Shown piece by piece: positions 34,701 to 42,758 of a stretch of 55,820 nt of DNA. A program made the translations under genes and the position numbers. This DNA comes from an uncultured Clostridia bacterium (lineage in GTDB: Bacteria; Bacillota; Clostridia; Oscillospirales; Oscillospiraceae). Below the pieces are notes generated by a model. That model worked only from the letters and a program-made list of their open reading frames with translations, had not been told where the DNA came from and searched no databases. The stretch lies in assembly GCA_946550725.1 (NCBI GenBank), contig CAMNQX010000011.1:1-55820 (forward strand). Direction: 5' to 3'. How positions within the stretch are numbered: position 1 is the first letter of the stretch; every line of letters begins with the position of its first letter.

Positions 34701-36395
34701 ATGAACGGAATCGGAGTAGCGCCCGGTATCGCTCTGGCGAAACCACTGATTTTGGATGGACCGCTCTCCCCCGTCCGGATATCCTGCACAGACCCGTCCG
34801 CGGAGCTTGTTCTGTTGGAGCAGTTGAGGCAACGCTCCATTGACAAGATGAACGACACCATCGAGCGCGTGGAGCGGCAATACGGCCCCAAGGAGAGCGA
34901 GGTGTTTGAAGCGCAGCTCCTGCTCCTGGACAACGACGAGCTGTGGGATGACGCCGCCGCCGGCGTCAAAGACGGCAAATGCGCCCAGTGGGCCTTTTCC
35001 GAGGCCATCAAGGCCCGGGAAGAGATGTTTGCCCAGCTGGACAACGCCTACCTGCAAGAGCGCAGCGCCGACCTGCGGGACTTGGAACAGCTGGTCCTCA
35101 GCCTGGCGCAGCACAGCGGCGCCGACTGCCGCGAGGGTCTGGAGGTCATCCTCGTCGGCTCGGAGGTCCCCCCCTCCCGGCTCACCGATTCCTCTCTCGG
35201 CACCGTGGTCGGCGCGGTGATGGAGCAGGGCGGCGCTACCTCCCACGCCGCGATCTTAGCCAATATGCTGGGCATCCCGTGCCTCATCGGCGCCGCCGGC
35301 ATTTTGGAGGCGGCGAAGCAAGCCTCCCTTCTCCTCATTGACGGCGACAACGGCTCCATCCTCCTCGACCCTGACGAAGAAAGCTGTGAGCGGGCCAAGC
35401 AGGCCGCCGCTGCCCTCCGCCTGGAGCAGGAAAAGGACGCCTCCTTTATCGGAAAACCCAGCCGTTCCAAGGACGGCGCGGCGATCGGTCTTCAATGCAA
35501 CATCGCCTCTCCCGAGGATGCGGAAAGCGTGATCCAATGTGACGGTGAAGGGGTCGGTCTCCTCCGTTCCGAGTTCCTCTATCTGGGCCGGGACGCCGCC
35601 CCCTCCGAGGAGGAGCAATTCCGGGCCTACACCCGCATCACCTCCGTTCTGGGGAATCGGCCTCTTATTATCCGCACCTTGGACATCGGCGGAGATAAGC
35701 AGACCGACTACATCCATATCGGCCCGGAGGAAAATCCCTTTTTGGGGTGCAGGGCGATCCGCTACTGCCTGAAGCATCCCGAGCTGTTTCTCGTCCAGCT
35801 TCGCGCGATCCTTCGCGCCGGCGCCCTGGGCAACGTGCTGATGATGTTCCCCATGATCGCCGTCCCGGAGGAGCTGACCCAGGCCCTGGCCTATGTCAGG
35901 CAGGCAAAAGAGGAGCTGGCTGCCGAGGGCGTCCCCTTCGACGAGAACATGAAGATCGGCATGATGGTGGAGATCCCCTCCGCCGCGCTGATGGCGGAGA
36001 CCTTCGCCCAGCAGGTGGACTTCTTCAGCATCGGCACCAATGACCTGACCCAGTACCTGTTTTCCGCCGACCGCGGAAATCCACAGTTGAGTCACCTGAA
36101 CGATCCCTTTGCCCCCGTCCTGCTCCGCACCATCGAGGACGTGGTGAGCAAGGCCCATAAGGCGGGCATCTTTGTGGACATCTGCGGTCAGGCCGGTCAG
36201 GAGGAGCTTCTTCTCCCGCTCTGGCTGGCCATGGGGATCGACGCGCTCAGCGTCAGCAGCAAACGCCTTCTGCGGCTGCGCCGCCGACTCTCCTTCCTTC
36301 AGCTGCCCGATTGCAAGCAGCTGCTCCACCGGGCCTTGTCCCTTCAAACCGCTGCGGAGGTCCGTGCTCTGCTGACGGAATACGCTTCGCTTTGA
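34701..36395 (+). CDS. ptsI: phosphoenolpyruvate-protein phosphotransferase (EI)
   Basis: EI takes phosphate from PEP and passes it to HPr. The 564-residue protein has the phosphohistidine motif GGATSHAAILANMLGIP (His182), the PEP site EGVGLLRSEFLYL, RTLDIGGDKQTDYI, and IGTNDLTQYLFSADRGN. The C-terminal active-site loop reads ICGQAGQEEL instead of the usual CGEMAGD, but the Cys is kept. It is slightly shorter than housekeeping EI (about 570-575). It sits with its own HPr and a IIABC set, so it is probably a dedicated EI. Whether another EI exists cannot be seen here. Confidence 0.93.
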   Translation: MNGIGVAPGIALAKPLILDGPLSPVRISCTDPSAELVLLEQLRQRSIDKMNDTIERVERQYGPKESEVFEAQLLLLDNDELWDDAAAGVKDGKCAQWAFSEAIKAREEMFAQLDNAYLQERSADLRDLEQLVLSLAQHSGADCREGLEVILVGSEVPPSRLTDSSLGTVVGAVMEQGGATSHAAILANMLGIPCLIGAAGILEAAKQASLLLIDGDNGSILLDPDEESCERAKQAAAALRLEQEKDASFIGKPSRSKDGAAIGLQCNIASPEDAESVIQCDGEGVGLLRSEFLYLGRDAAPSEEEQFRAYTRITSVLGNRPLIIRTLDIGGDKQTDYIHIGPEENPFLGCRAIRYCLKHPELFLVQLRAILRAGALGNVLMMFPMIAVPEELTQALAYVRQAKEELAAEGVPFDENMKIGMMVEIPSAALMAETFAQQVDFFSIGTNDLTQYLFSADRGNPQLSHLNDPFAPVLLRTIEDVVSKAHKAGIFVDICGQAGQEELLLPLWLAMGIDALSVSSKRLLRLRRRLSFLQLPDCKQLLHRALSLQTAAEVRALLTEYASL

Positions 36396-36409
36396 TCCGC
36401 TGAAAAAAG

Positions 36410-36450
36410 GGTCGCTGCTTTGGGCGGCAGCCACACCTGTTTCAGGTAAA
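36410..36450 (+). promoter_or_regulatory. hairpin pair between EI and HPr genes
   Basis: GTCGCTGC-tttgg-GCGGCAGC and ACCTG-ttt-CAGGT lie in the 100-base gap before the HPr gene. The second is followed by AAAAC, not a T-run, so these are more likely RNA-binding or processing sites than terminators. The copy of GGACTGTAGTGCATA follows at 36453. Confidence 0.4.
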
Positions 36451-36495
36451 ACGGACTGTAGTGCATACGAAAAAGCGTAATAAGGCGGTGAGACC

Positions 36496-36762
36496 ATGGT
36501 ATCTGCAACAGTCACCGTTCAAAACTCGCTCGGATTACACGCCAGACCCATCAGCAAGCTGGTCAAGAGCCTCAAGGGCTGCAGCGACACGGTGCTTCTG
36601 AACAAGGGAGAGCAGCAGGCCAACGCCACAAATATCTACCAGATGATGGCGCTGAACGCCCGCTGCGGCGATGAGATCCGGATCGACGTGAACGGCGACA
36701 CGGAAAACGACACTCTTTTTATGATTACAGACCTGTTCCAAAACAAATTCTACGAAACTTAA
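36496..36762 (+). CDS. HPr-like phosphocarrier protein, Asn46
   Basis: The 88-residue protein carries phosphate from EI to IIA. SLGLHARPISKLVKSL holds the phosphorylated His15 with Arg17 and Pro18. At position 46 the family has the regulatory Ser phosphorylated by HprK; here the segment reads NATNIYQMMAL and residue 46 is Asn. Crh-type proteins keep Ser46 and lose His15, so this is the opposite case. It should serve transport without carbon-repression feedback. GTGAGACC-type ribosome site precedes. Part of the locus with EI and IIABC. Confidence 0.9.
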   Translation: MVSATVTVQNSLGLHARPISKLVKSLKGCSDTVLLNKGEQQANATNIYQMMALNARCGDEIRIDVNGDTENDTLFMITDLFQNKFYET

Positions 36763-36787
36763 ACCAAACGGGAGATGAAACGCAACT

Positions 36788-37111
36788 ATGGACAGCATCG
36801 AGATCGCATTCTCTATCATCGCAGAAGCCGGCGACGCCAGAAGCTCCGCCATGGAAGCGGTGTCCAAGGCGCAGGAGGGTGACTTTGCCGCCGCGGAAGC
36901 GCTTCTTGCCGCCAGCGGCGACGCCCTTCATGAGGCCCATGATGTCCAGACCGACCTGCTCGCGAAGGAAATGAGCGGTGAGGGAAGCCCCATCGGCCTG
37001 ATCATGGCGCACGCCCAGGACCACCTGATGTGCGCCGGGATCGTGAAGGACATGGCGTCCCTCCTGCTGGAGCAGTGGAAGCGAATTGATGCGCTGGAAA
37101 GGAATCGGTGA
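36788..37111 (+). CDS. PTS lactose/cellobiose-specific IIA
   Basis: The 107-residue helical protein has LIMAHAQDHLM, in which His75 is the phosphorylation site and Asp78 the metal ligand of Lac-family IIA trimers. It relays phosphate from HPr to IIB. Close spacing on both sides (26 bases from HPr, 4 to IIB) shows an operon. Confidence 0.93.
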   Translation: MDSIEIAFSIIAEAGDARSSAMEAVSKAQEGDFAAAEALLAASGDALHEAHDVQTDLLAKEMSGEGSPIGLIMAHAQDHLMCAGIVKDMASLLLEQWKRIDALERNR

Positions 37112-37115
37112 TCAA

Positions 37116-37436
37116 ATGCTCTACATTACCTTACTGTGTGACAACGGCATGTCCACCAGCATGATGGTACAGCGGATGGAAAAGTGCGCCAAGGAACGTG
37201 GCTTGGAGACCGACATCGCCGCGATCTCCGTCAAGGCGATGAAGGAGCGCATGGCGCACACCGATGTACTGCTTCTCGGCCCTCAGGTCCGCTACCTTCT
37301 CTCCAAGATGAAGGCCGAGTATGAACCCGCCGGTATTGCGGTGGCTGACATTCCCCCCATGGACTATGGCCGCATGAACGGGGAAAGCGTCCTTGACCTG
37401 GCTCTAAAATTAAGTAAAGAGAGGGAAAACTCATGA
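37116..37436 (+). CDS. PTS lactose/cellobiose-specific IIB
   Basis: The 106-residue protein starts MLYITLLCDNGMSTSMMV, with the phosphocysteine Cys8 in the C-x2-GMSTS P-loop. LLLGPQVRYLLSKMK is also typical. ATG 37116 is preceded by AAGGAA. The stop overlaps the IIC start (ATGA). Confidence 0.93.
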   Translation: MLYITLLCDNGMSTSMMVQRMEKCAKERGLETDIAAISVKAMKERMAHTDVLLLGPQVRYLLSKMKAEYEPAGIAVADIPPMDYGRMNGESVLDLALKLSKERENS

Positions 37437-38722
37437 AAAAGTTCAAACAGTTCTTTGAAGAAAAATTTATCCCTGTCGCGACACGCATCGCGAACCAACG
37501 GCACATCCTTGCCCTGCGTGACGGCATTATCCTGGCCATGCCCCTGCTGATCATCGGCTCTCTGTTTATCATCATCGCCGACTTCCCCGTGGAAGCCTAT
37601 CAGAACTTCATGCTCGGCTGGCTGGGCGAAGGCTGGAACGACTTCGTCTGGAACGACATCGTGGTCGCCACCATCTCGCTGATCTCCGTCATAGCGGTCT
37701 TTGGCGTCGCCAAGTCCCTGGTGGACAGCTATGACCTGGACGGCACCCCCGCCGGCGTCGTGGCTCTGGCCTCCTTCTTTATCCTGCTGCCTCTGGACGT
37801 GGATAGCTGGGGCTGGAACGCCGACCTGTTCGGCTCGGGCAACCTGTTCCTGGCCATGATCGTGGCTCTGCTCATCGGCGAGCTGTACCGCATCATCGTC
37901 AAGAAGAAGCTGGTCATCAAGCTGCCCGACAGCGTACCCCCCTCCATTTCCAACTCCTTCGTGGCTCTGGTCCCCGCCGCGGCCGCGATCATTCTCTCCA
38001 TCATCGTGAAGTTCATCTTCCGCGCCACTCCCTACGGCGACGCCGGCTCCTTCATCACCGCCGTCGTCTCCGCGCCCCTGACCATCGCGGGCACCTCCTA
38101 TCCCGGCGCCCTGTTCGCCACCTTCATTGAGCAGCTCCTGTGGTCCTTCGGCATCCACGGCTCCTCCATCGTCACCGCCGTGATGGAGCCGATCTGGCTC
38201 AACGCCAACCTGGAGAACCTGGCTGCCTTCCAGGCCGGCGCCGCCACCCTGCCCCACATCATCACCCAGACCTTCATCGAGAACTTCATGTGGATCGGCG
38301 GTTCCGGCGCCACCCTGCCCGTGGTCGCCTACATGCTCTGCTTCGCCCGCTCCAAGACCCTCAAGGACCTGGGTCGTCTCAGCATCGCCCCCGGCATCTT
38401 CAACATCAACGAGCCTGTGGTGTTCGGCCTGCCCATCGTGCTGAATCCCTTCCTCATCATCCCCTTCATCCTCTCCCCGCTGGTCATCTTCACCGTGTCT
38501 TACGCCGGTATGGCGCTGAACATCTTCCCGCGCATGGCCGGCGTCTCCATCCCCTGGACGACTCCCTACCTTATCAGCGGCTATCTGGCCACCGGAGGTA
38601 AGATCGGCGGCGTCCTGCTGCAGCTGGTGAACTTCGTCATCGCCTTTGTGATCTGGCTGCCCTTCATCAGAAGCTGGGACAAGAGAAACGTTGCGTTGGA
38701 GCAGGGTACCGTTACCGAGTAA
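37433..38722 (+). CDS. PTS lactose/cellobiose-specific IIC permease
   Basis: The 429-residue membrane protein has about ten hydrophobic segments. HGSSIVTAVMEPIWLNANLENLAA and GIFNINEPVVFGLPIVLNPFLIIPF are core motifs of the Lac-family channel (the latter lining the sugar site). It transports and phosphorylates a beta-linked disaccharide or amino-sugar dimer. Its companions suggest a GlcNAc- or MurNAc-containing substrate, not plain cellobiose. Confidence 0.95.
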   Translation: MKKFKQFFEEKFIPVATRIANQRHILALRDGIILAMPLLIIGSLFIIIADFPVEAYQNFMLGWLGEGWNDFVWNDIVVATISLISVIAVFGVAKSLVDSYDLDGTPAGVVALASFFILLPLDVDSWGWNADLFGSGNLFLAMIVALLIGELYRIIVKKKLVIKLPDSVPPSISNSFVALVPAAAAIILSIIVKFIFRATPYGDAGSFITAVVSAPLTIAGTSYPGALFATFIEQLLWSFGIHGSSIVTAVMEPIWLNANLENLAAFQAGAATLPHIITQTFIENFMWIGGSGATLPVVAYMLCFARSKTLKDLGRLSIAPGIFNINEPVVFGLPIVLNPFLIIPFILSPLVIFTVSYAGMALNIFPRMAGVSIPWTTPYLISGYLATGGKIGGVLLQLVNFVIAFVIWLPFIRSWDKRNVALEQGTVTE

Positions 38723-38744
38723 GCGTCTGCAACTGCGCTATGGA

Positions 38745-38780
38745 TCGGGCATGGCGCTTTGACCGCGCCATGCCCGATTT
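38745..38780 (+). terminator. hairpin between IIC and RDD genes
   Basis: TCGGGCATGGCGC-tttgac-CGCGCCATGCCCGA is followed by TTTCTTTT. It is a good intrinsic terminator inside the gene series, likely leaky so that the PTS genes are made in excess. Confidence 0.7.
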
Positions 38781-38802
38781 CTTTTCAGGAGGAGATACCG
38801 CT

Positions 38803-39324
38803 ATGGAAACCTTAAAGCGTCTGTTCACCAAGCCCCGCCTGCTTCGTCTGGCCGCCTTTGGGATCGATCTTCTTGTGTTCGTGCTGATCCTGATCCTCTC
38901 CACCAATTTGACCGGCAAGCCTGACTTTATCTCCGCCCAACGGGAAATGGAGCTGCTGAAGCAGCCCTCCACCATGGAGGAGGCGGAGGCCCAGATGCTC
39001 CGCGCCGTGGACGCGTTCAACGACGCCTACACCACGTCCCTGCTGATCTGGATCGGCTCGGAGGTTTTGTTCCAGCTCATCTTCCAGGGACAGACCGTGG
39101 GCAAAAAGCTGTGCCGCCTGCGGATCGTCAGCGCCAAGGGCCGCAACCGGTGGATCACCATGCTGTGCTATACTCTGCGGACCTTTTTAAAGGTGTTCCT
39201 GCTCTATATCCTCCGCGGCCTCCCCTTCGTCATCGCTTTGATCTATCTATTCGCCGACTCGGACAACCGCACCGGCTATGACCGCATTTGCGGCACCAAG
39301 GTCATTGAACTTCCCAAGAAATAG
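38803..39324 (+). CDS. RDD-family membrane protein
   Basis: The 173-residue protein has RLLRLAAFGIDLLVFVLILIL (R and D of the RDD motif), a loop, a second TM near SLLIWIGSEVLFQLIF, then GQTVGKKLCRLRIVSAKG and a last TM hairpin ending in RTGYDRICGTKV. RDD proteins include ion exchangers but most are unknown. AGGAGG precedes ATG 38803. Placement between the permease and the kinase is unusual for PTS operons. Confidence 0.85.
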   Translation: METLKRLFTKPRLLRLAAFGIDLLVFVLILILSTNLTGKPDFISAQREMELLKQPSTMEEAEAQMLRAVDAFNDAYTTSLLIWIGSEVLFQLIFQGQTVGKKLCRLRIVSAKGRNRWITMLCYTLRTFLKVFLLYILRGLPFVIALIYLFADSDNRTGYDRICGTKVIELPKK

Positions 39325-39348
39325 CTTTCCAACAAGAGGAGATTTCTG

Positions 39349-40287
39349 ATGGAGCAACACATTCTGGTGGGGGTCGACGGCGGCGGGACCAAGACCCGTG
39401 TTTTGGCGCGCCGCTCCGACAACTCCCGTATTCTTTTTGACCGGCAATTTCCCGGTTCCAACTACCATTCTATCGGCAAGACCGGCCTGACCTCTGTTTT
39501 GGCTGAGATCGTCAGCGCCCTTACCATCGCCTTTGGCCCTGCGCTGGACCGTTCCGTCTTTGTGCTGGGCATGGCCGGGATCGACCGGCCTCAGGACGCC
39601 GCGTCCTATGAATCTGTCCTCTCTGAGATCGGATGCCCCGGCAAGCAGGTGGTGTGCAACGACGCCGACATCGCCCTGGTGGGCGCCCACGGCGGCGATC
39701 CCGGCGCTCTCTTGCTCTGCGGCACAGGGTCCATCGCCATCGGCCGTACCGCGGACCACCGGGTGATCCGCTCCGGCGGCTGGGGCGCCCTGGTGAGCGA
39801 CGAGGGCAGCGGATACCGTCTTGGCTGCGAGGCCATTTCCGCCGCCCTGCGGGCCTACGACCGCAGCGGCCCGTCCACCGTCCTTCAGACTGCCGTGCGC
39901 GACACGCTGAAGCTCCGTTCTCTGCCCGATATTCTTGACGTGCTGTACCTGTCCGGCGACGGACTTCCCGTTCGCCAGATCGCCTCTCTGGCTCCGTTGG
40001 TCACCGAGAACTGCGCCCGGGACTCTGTCTGCCATGACATCGTGACCCGGCAGGTGAACGCCCTGTGCGACCTGCTGGTCCCCATTCGGGAGGCCATCGG
40101 CCTGCCCACCCTGGACCTGGCGCTGGGCGGCGGCCTGCTTTTGAACGCGGAGCCTTACCGAAACGCTTTTGTAGAGACCCTTGCTCTGCGGATGCCCAAC
40201 GTCCGTATCGTTCCGCCCCAGGACGACGCTCCCCACGGGGCGCTCATCATGGCGGCGCAAATTTTAGAGAAAGAAGGAGCACTATGA
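39349..40287 (+). CDS. BadF-type N-acetylhexosamine kinase-like protein
   Basis: The 312-residue ASKHA-fold protein has phosphate-1 VGVDGGGTKTRVLA, ALLLCGTGSIAIG and GWGALVSDEGSGYRLGCEAI. This BadF/BadG/BcrA/BcrD pattern includes N-acetylglucosamine and MurNAc/GlcNAc kinases. It probably phosphorylates the unphosphorylated sugar released when phospho-disaccharides are cut. Its stop overlaps the GH4 start (ATGA). Confidence 0.88.
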   Translation: MEQHILVGVDGGGTKTRVLARRSDNSRILFDRQFPGSNYHSIGKTGLTSVLAEIVSALTIAFGPALDRSVFVLGMAGIDRPQDAASYESVLSEIGCPGKQVVCNDADIALVGAHGGDPGALLLCGTGSIAIGRTADHRVIRSGGWGALVSDEGSGYRLGCEAISAALRAYDRSGPSTVLQTAVRDTLKLRSLPDILDVLYLSGDGLPVRQIASLAPLVTENCARDSVCHDIVTRQVNALCDLLVPIREAIGLPTLDLALGGGLLLNAEPYRNAFVETLALRMPNVRIVPPQDDAPHGALIMAAQILEKEGAL

Positions 40288-41606
40288 AAAAGACCTCGTT
40301 GAAAATGGCTGTCATCGGCGGTGGCAGCAGCTATACCCCCGAGCTTCTGGAGGGCCTGTTTAACCGTAAAGACACCCTGCCCGTCAAGGAGCTGTGGCTG
40401 GTGGACGTCCCCATGGGGGAGGAGAAGCTGAACACCATCACCGCGCTGGCCAAGCGCATGGCCGCCAAGGCCCAGAGCGACATGAAGATCTACTCCACGA
40501 TGGACCGCGCCCAGGCCATTCAGGGCGCCGACTTCGTCATCACCCAGTTCCGGGTTGGCGGTCTGGACGCCCGCGCCAAGGACGAGTCCATCCCCCTGCG
40601 CCACGGTGTGATCGGTCAGGAGACCACCGGCCCGGGCGGCTACGCCAAGGCCCTGCGCACCATCCCCGTGATCCTGGACATCTGCCGGGAGATCGAGGCC
40701 ACCGCCCCCGACGCCTGGCTCATCAACTTCACCAACCCCGCCGGGATCATTACCGAGGCCATCGCCAACTACACCAACGTCAAGGCTCTGGGCCTCTGCA
40801 ACGTCCCCATCTGCATCAAGAAGGACATCGCCAAGTTCCTGGGGGTGGACGCCTCCCGGGTACAGGCCAGCTTCATGGGCCTCAACCACATGAGCTATGT
40901 CTACTCCGTTACTCTGGACGGCGAGGAGATCCTGCCCCAGATCATCCAGGCCTACGAGCACCCCGACGAGGAGACCGCCAAGAAGCTGGAGGCCATTTCC
41001 GACGTGGTGTGGCCCGCCCCCTTCCTCAAGTCTCTGGGCATGCTCACCAGCCCCTATCACCGCTACTACTACCGCAACCGCTTCATGCTGGAGGAGGAGC
41101 GGGAGAGCATGGCCAAGGAAGGCTCCCGCGCCATGCAGGTCAAGAAAATCGAGCACGAGCTGTTCCTCAAGTACGCCGACGAGAGCCTGTGCGTCAAGCC
41201 CAAGGAGCTGGAGCAGCGGGGCGGCGCGTACTACTCCGAGGCCGCCATCTCTCTGGTGGACGCCATCTACAACGACAAGCAGGAGATCCACACTGTCAAC
41301 ATCCAAAACCGGGGCACCATCACCAACCTGCCCTACAACGCCGTCATTGAGACCAACGTCCTGGTGGGCGCCTGCGGCGCCATCCCCCTGCGCATTGGCC
41401 AGATGCCCACCCGGGTGGCGGGCCTGGTCAACTATGTGAAGGCCTACGAGCAGCTGGCTGTCCGCGCCGCGGTGGAAAAGAGCTACGACGTGGCCCTCTC
41501 CGCCATGATGGCCAACCCCTTCATCGACGACTACGAGACCGGGAAGGCCATCCTGGACGAGCTGATCGAGGCCCACAGTCCCTATCTGGACTACCTCAAG
41601 CGGTAA
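40284..41606 (+). CDS. GH4 6-phospho-glycosidase
   Basis: The 440-residue enzyme has MAVIGGGSSYTPELLEGLF, an NAD-binding N-terminus, NFTNPAGIITEA, LCNVPICIKK (Cys metal ligand) and FMGLNHMSYV (His ligand). GH4 enzymes cleave phospho-glycosides by NAD+ and Mn2+-assisted oxidation-elimination; 6-phospho-beta-glucosidases (CelF/LicH) are the closest type by the NHMS region. It would act on the PTS product. ATG 40284 follows AAGGAGC. Confidence 0.92.
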   Translation: MKKTSLKMAVIGGGSSYTPELLEGLFNRKDTLPVKELWLVDVPMGEEKLNTITALAKRMAAKAQSDMKIYSTMDRAQAIQGADFVITQFRVGGLDARAKDESIPLRHGVIGQETTGPGGYAKALRTIPVILDICREIEATAPDAWLINFTNPAGIITEAIANYTNVKALGLCNVPICIKKDIAKFLGVDASRVQASFMGLNHMSYVYSVTLDGEEILPQIIQAYEHPDEETAKKLEAISDVVWPAPFLKSLGMLTSPYHRYYYRNRFMLEEERESMAKEGSRAMQVKKIEHELFLKYADESLCVKPKELEQRGGAYYSEAAISLVDAIYNDKQEIHTVNIQNRGTITNLPYNAVIETNVLVGACGAIPLRIGQMPTRVAGLVNYVKAYEQLAVRAAVEKSYDVALSAMMANPFIDDYETGKAILDELIEAHSPYLDYLKR

Positions 41607-41609
41607 GCC

Positions 41610-42728
41610 ATGGAGTGGGGGATCAGTCTTTATCCTGAATTCACCCAGCCCGACCTACTCCGCAGCTATGTGGGGCGGGCCGCGGAGCTGGGCTGCCGCC
41701 GGGTGTTTTTGTCCCTGATCTTGAGCCACCTGAACTTTTCCGGCGCGCTGTCTCCGGAGTCGGAGGACTTTGACCGGGTCTTTTCCCTCTGCCGGGACAA
41801 GGGCCTTGCGGTCACCGTGGACGTGGACGACGTTCTCCTCTCCGCCCTGGCCGGCACGACAGAGGAGGCGGTAGCCCAACTCGCCCGCCGGGGGGTGGAC
41901 TGCCTGCGCATCGACAGTGGCGCGTCCGCGCCGCTGCTGGACGCCGCCAAACACCACGGACTTCGCGTGGAGCTGAACGCCGCCGACCTGGACGTCTCCA
42001 CGCCCCCACGCCGACAGGCGGGAGAGGCGCTGGTGCGGGAGCTTCTCTCCCGGTTCCAGCCCCAAGAGGTGCAGGGCTGCTTCAACTTCTATCCCCGGAC
42101 GGGGACCGGGCTTTCCCTGGGACGGGTGGAGGCGGTCGCGGAGTTCCTCCACGGCTGCGGCATCCAGACCGCCGCCTTTGTCTCCTCCCTTTCCGCCGAG
42201 CCTGTCCTCCACGCCCCCGGCCGGGGCGTCTGCACCGTGGAGGTCCTCCGGGATACGCCTCCGGAGACCGCCGCCGCCGTTCTGCGCTGCTGCGGGGTGG
42301 ACGCCGTTCTCATCGGCGACGTCTCCGCCACTCAGGAGGAGCTGACCGCTCTTTCCGCCGCCTGCGCCGGGGAGGTCCTCTCCCTGCCGGTGGTGTTCCA
42401 CCGGGACTGCCCGGAGCATGTGCGCTATGCGCTGACCCACACCGCCTTTGCCAACCGCTCCGACGCCCCTGAATTCGTTCTCCGGGGCACCGAGACCCGC
42501 GGCACGCCGGTCCAGCCCTTCCGCACCGGCCCCCGTCCTCCCTTCTGCGTTACCGTGGACAACTGCCGCAGCGCCCAGTACATGGGCGAGCTGCAGATCC
42601 CGTTGGAGCCTCTCCCCCCCTGCCGCGAGGCGAATGTGGCGGGCTGGGTGCTCCCCGACGCGCAGGTCTTAGTACCCTTCCTCCGGGACGGTTCCCGGAG
42701 ATTCCGGTTGACAGAGTACCCCGGCTGA
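41610..42728 (+). CDS. MupG-like 6-phospho-N-acetylmuramidase
   Basis: The 372-residue protein starts MEWGISLYPEFTQPDLLRSY, the DUF871/MupG signature, followed by a TIM barrel with VTVDVDDVLLSAL, LRIDSGASAPLL and FNFYPRTGTGLSL, and a C-terminal beta domain. MupG (GH170) in Staphylococcus cleaves MurNAc6P-GlcNAc in peptidoglycan recycling. Its stop is 30 bases before the nucleotidyltransferase gene. Its presence is the best clue to the substrate of the locus. Confidence 0.88.
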   Translation: MEWGISLYPEFTQPDLLRSYVGRAAELGCRRVFLSLILSHLNFSGALSPESEDFDRVFSLCRDKGLAVTVDVDDVLLSALAGTTEEAVAQLARRGVDCLRIDSGASAPLLDAAKHHGLRVELNAADLDVSTPPRRQAGEALVRELLSRFQPQEVQGCFNFYPRTGTGLSLGRVEAVAEFLHGCGIQTAAFVSSLSAEPVLHAPGRGVCTVEVLRDTPPETAAAVLRCCGVDAVLIGDVSATQEELTALSAACAGEVLSLPVVFHRDCPEHVRYALTHTAFANRSDAPEFVLRGTETRGTPVQPFRTGPRPPFCVTVDNCRSAQYMGELQIPLEPLPPCREANVAGWVLPDAQVLVPFLRDGSRRFRLTEYPG

Positions 42729-42758
42729 CGTTTTATGCCACAGAACAGGAGGTAACCT

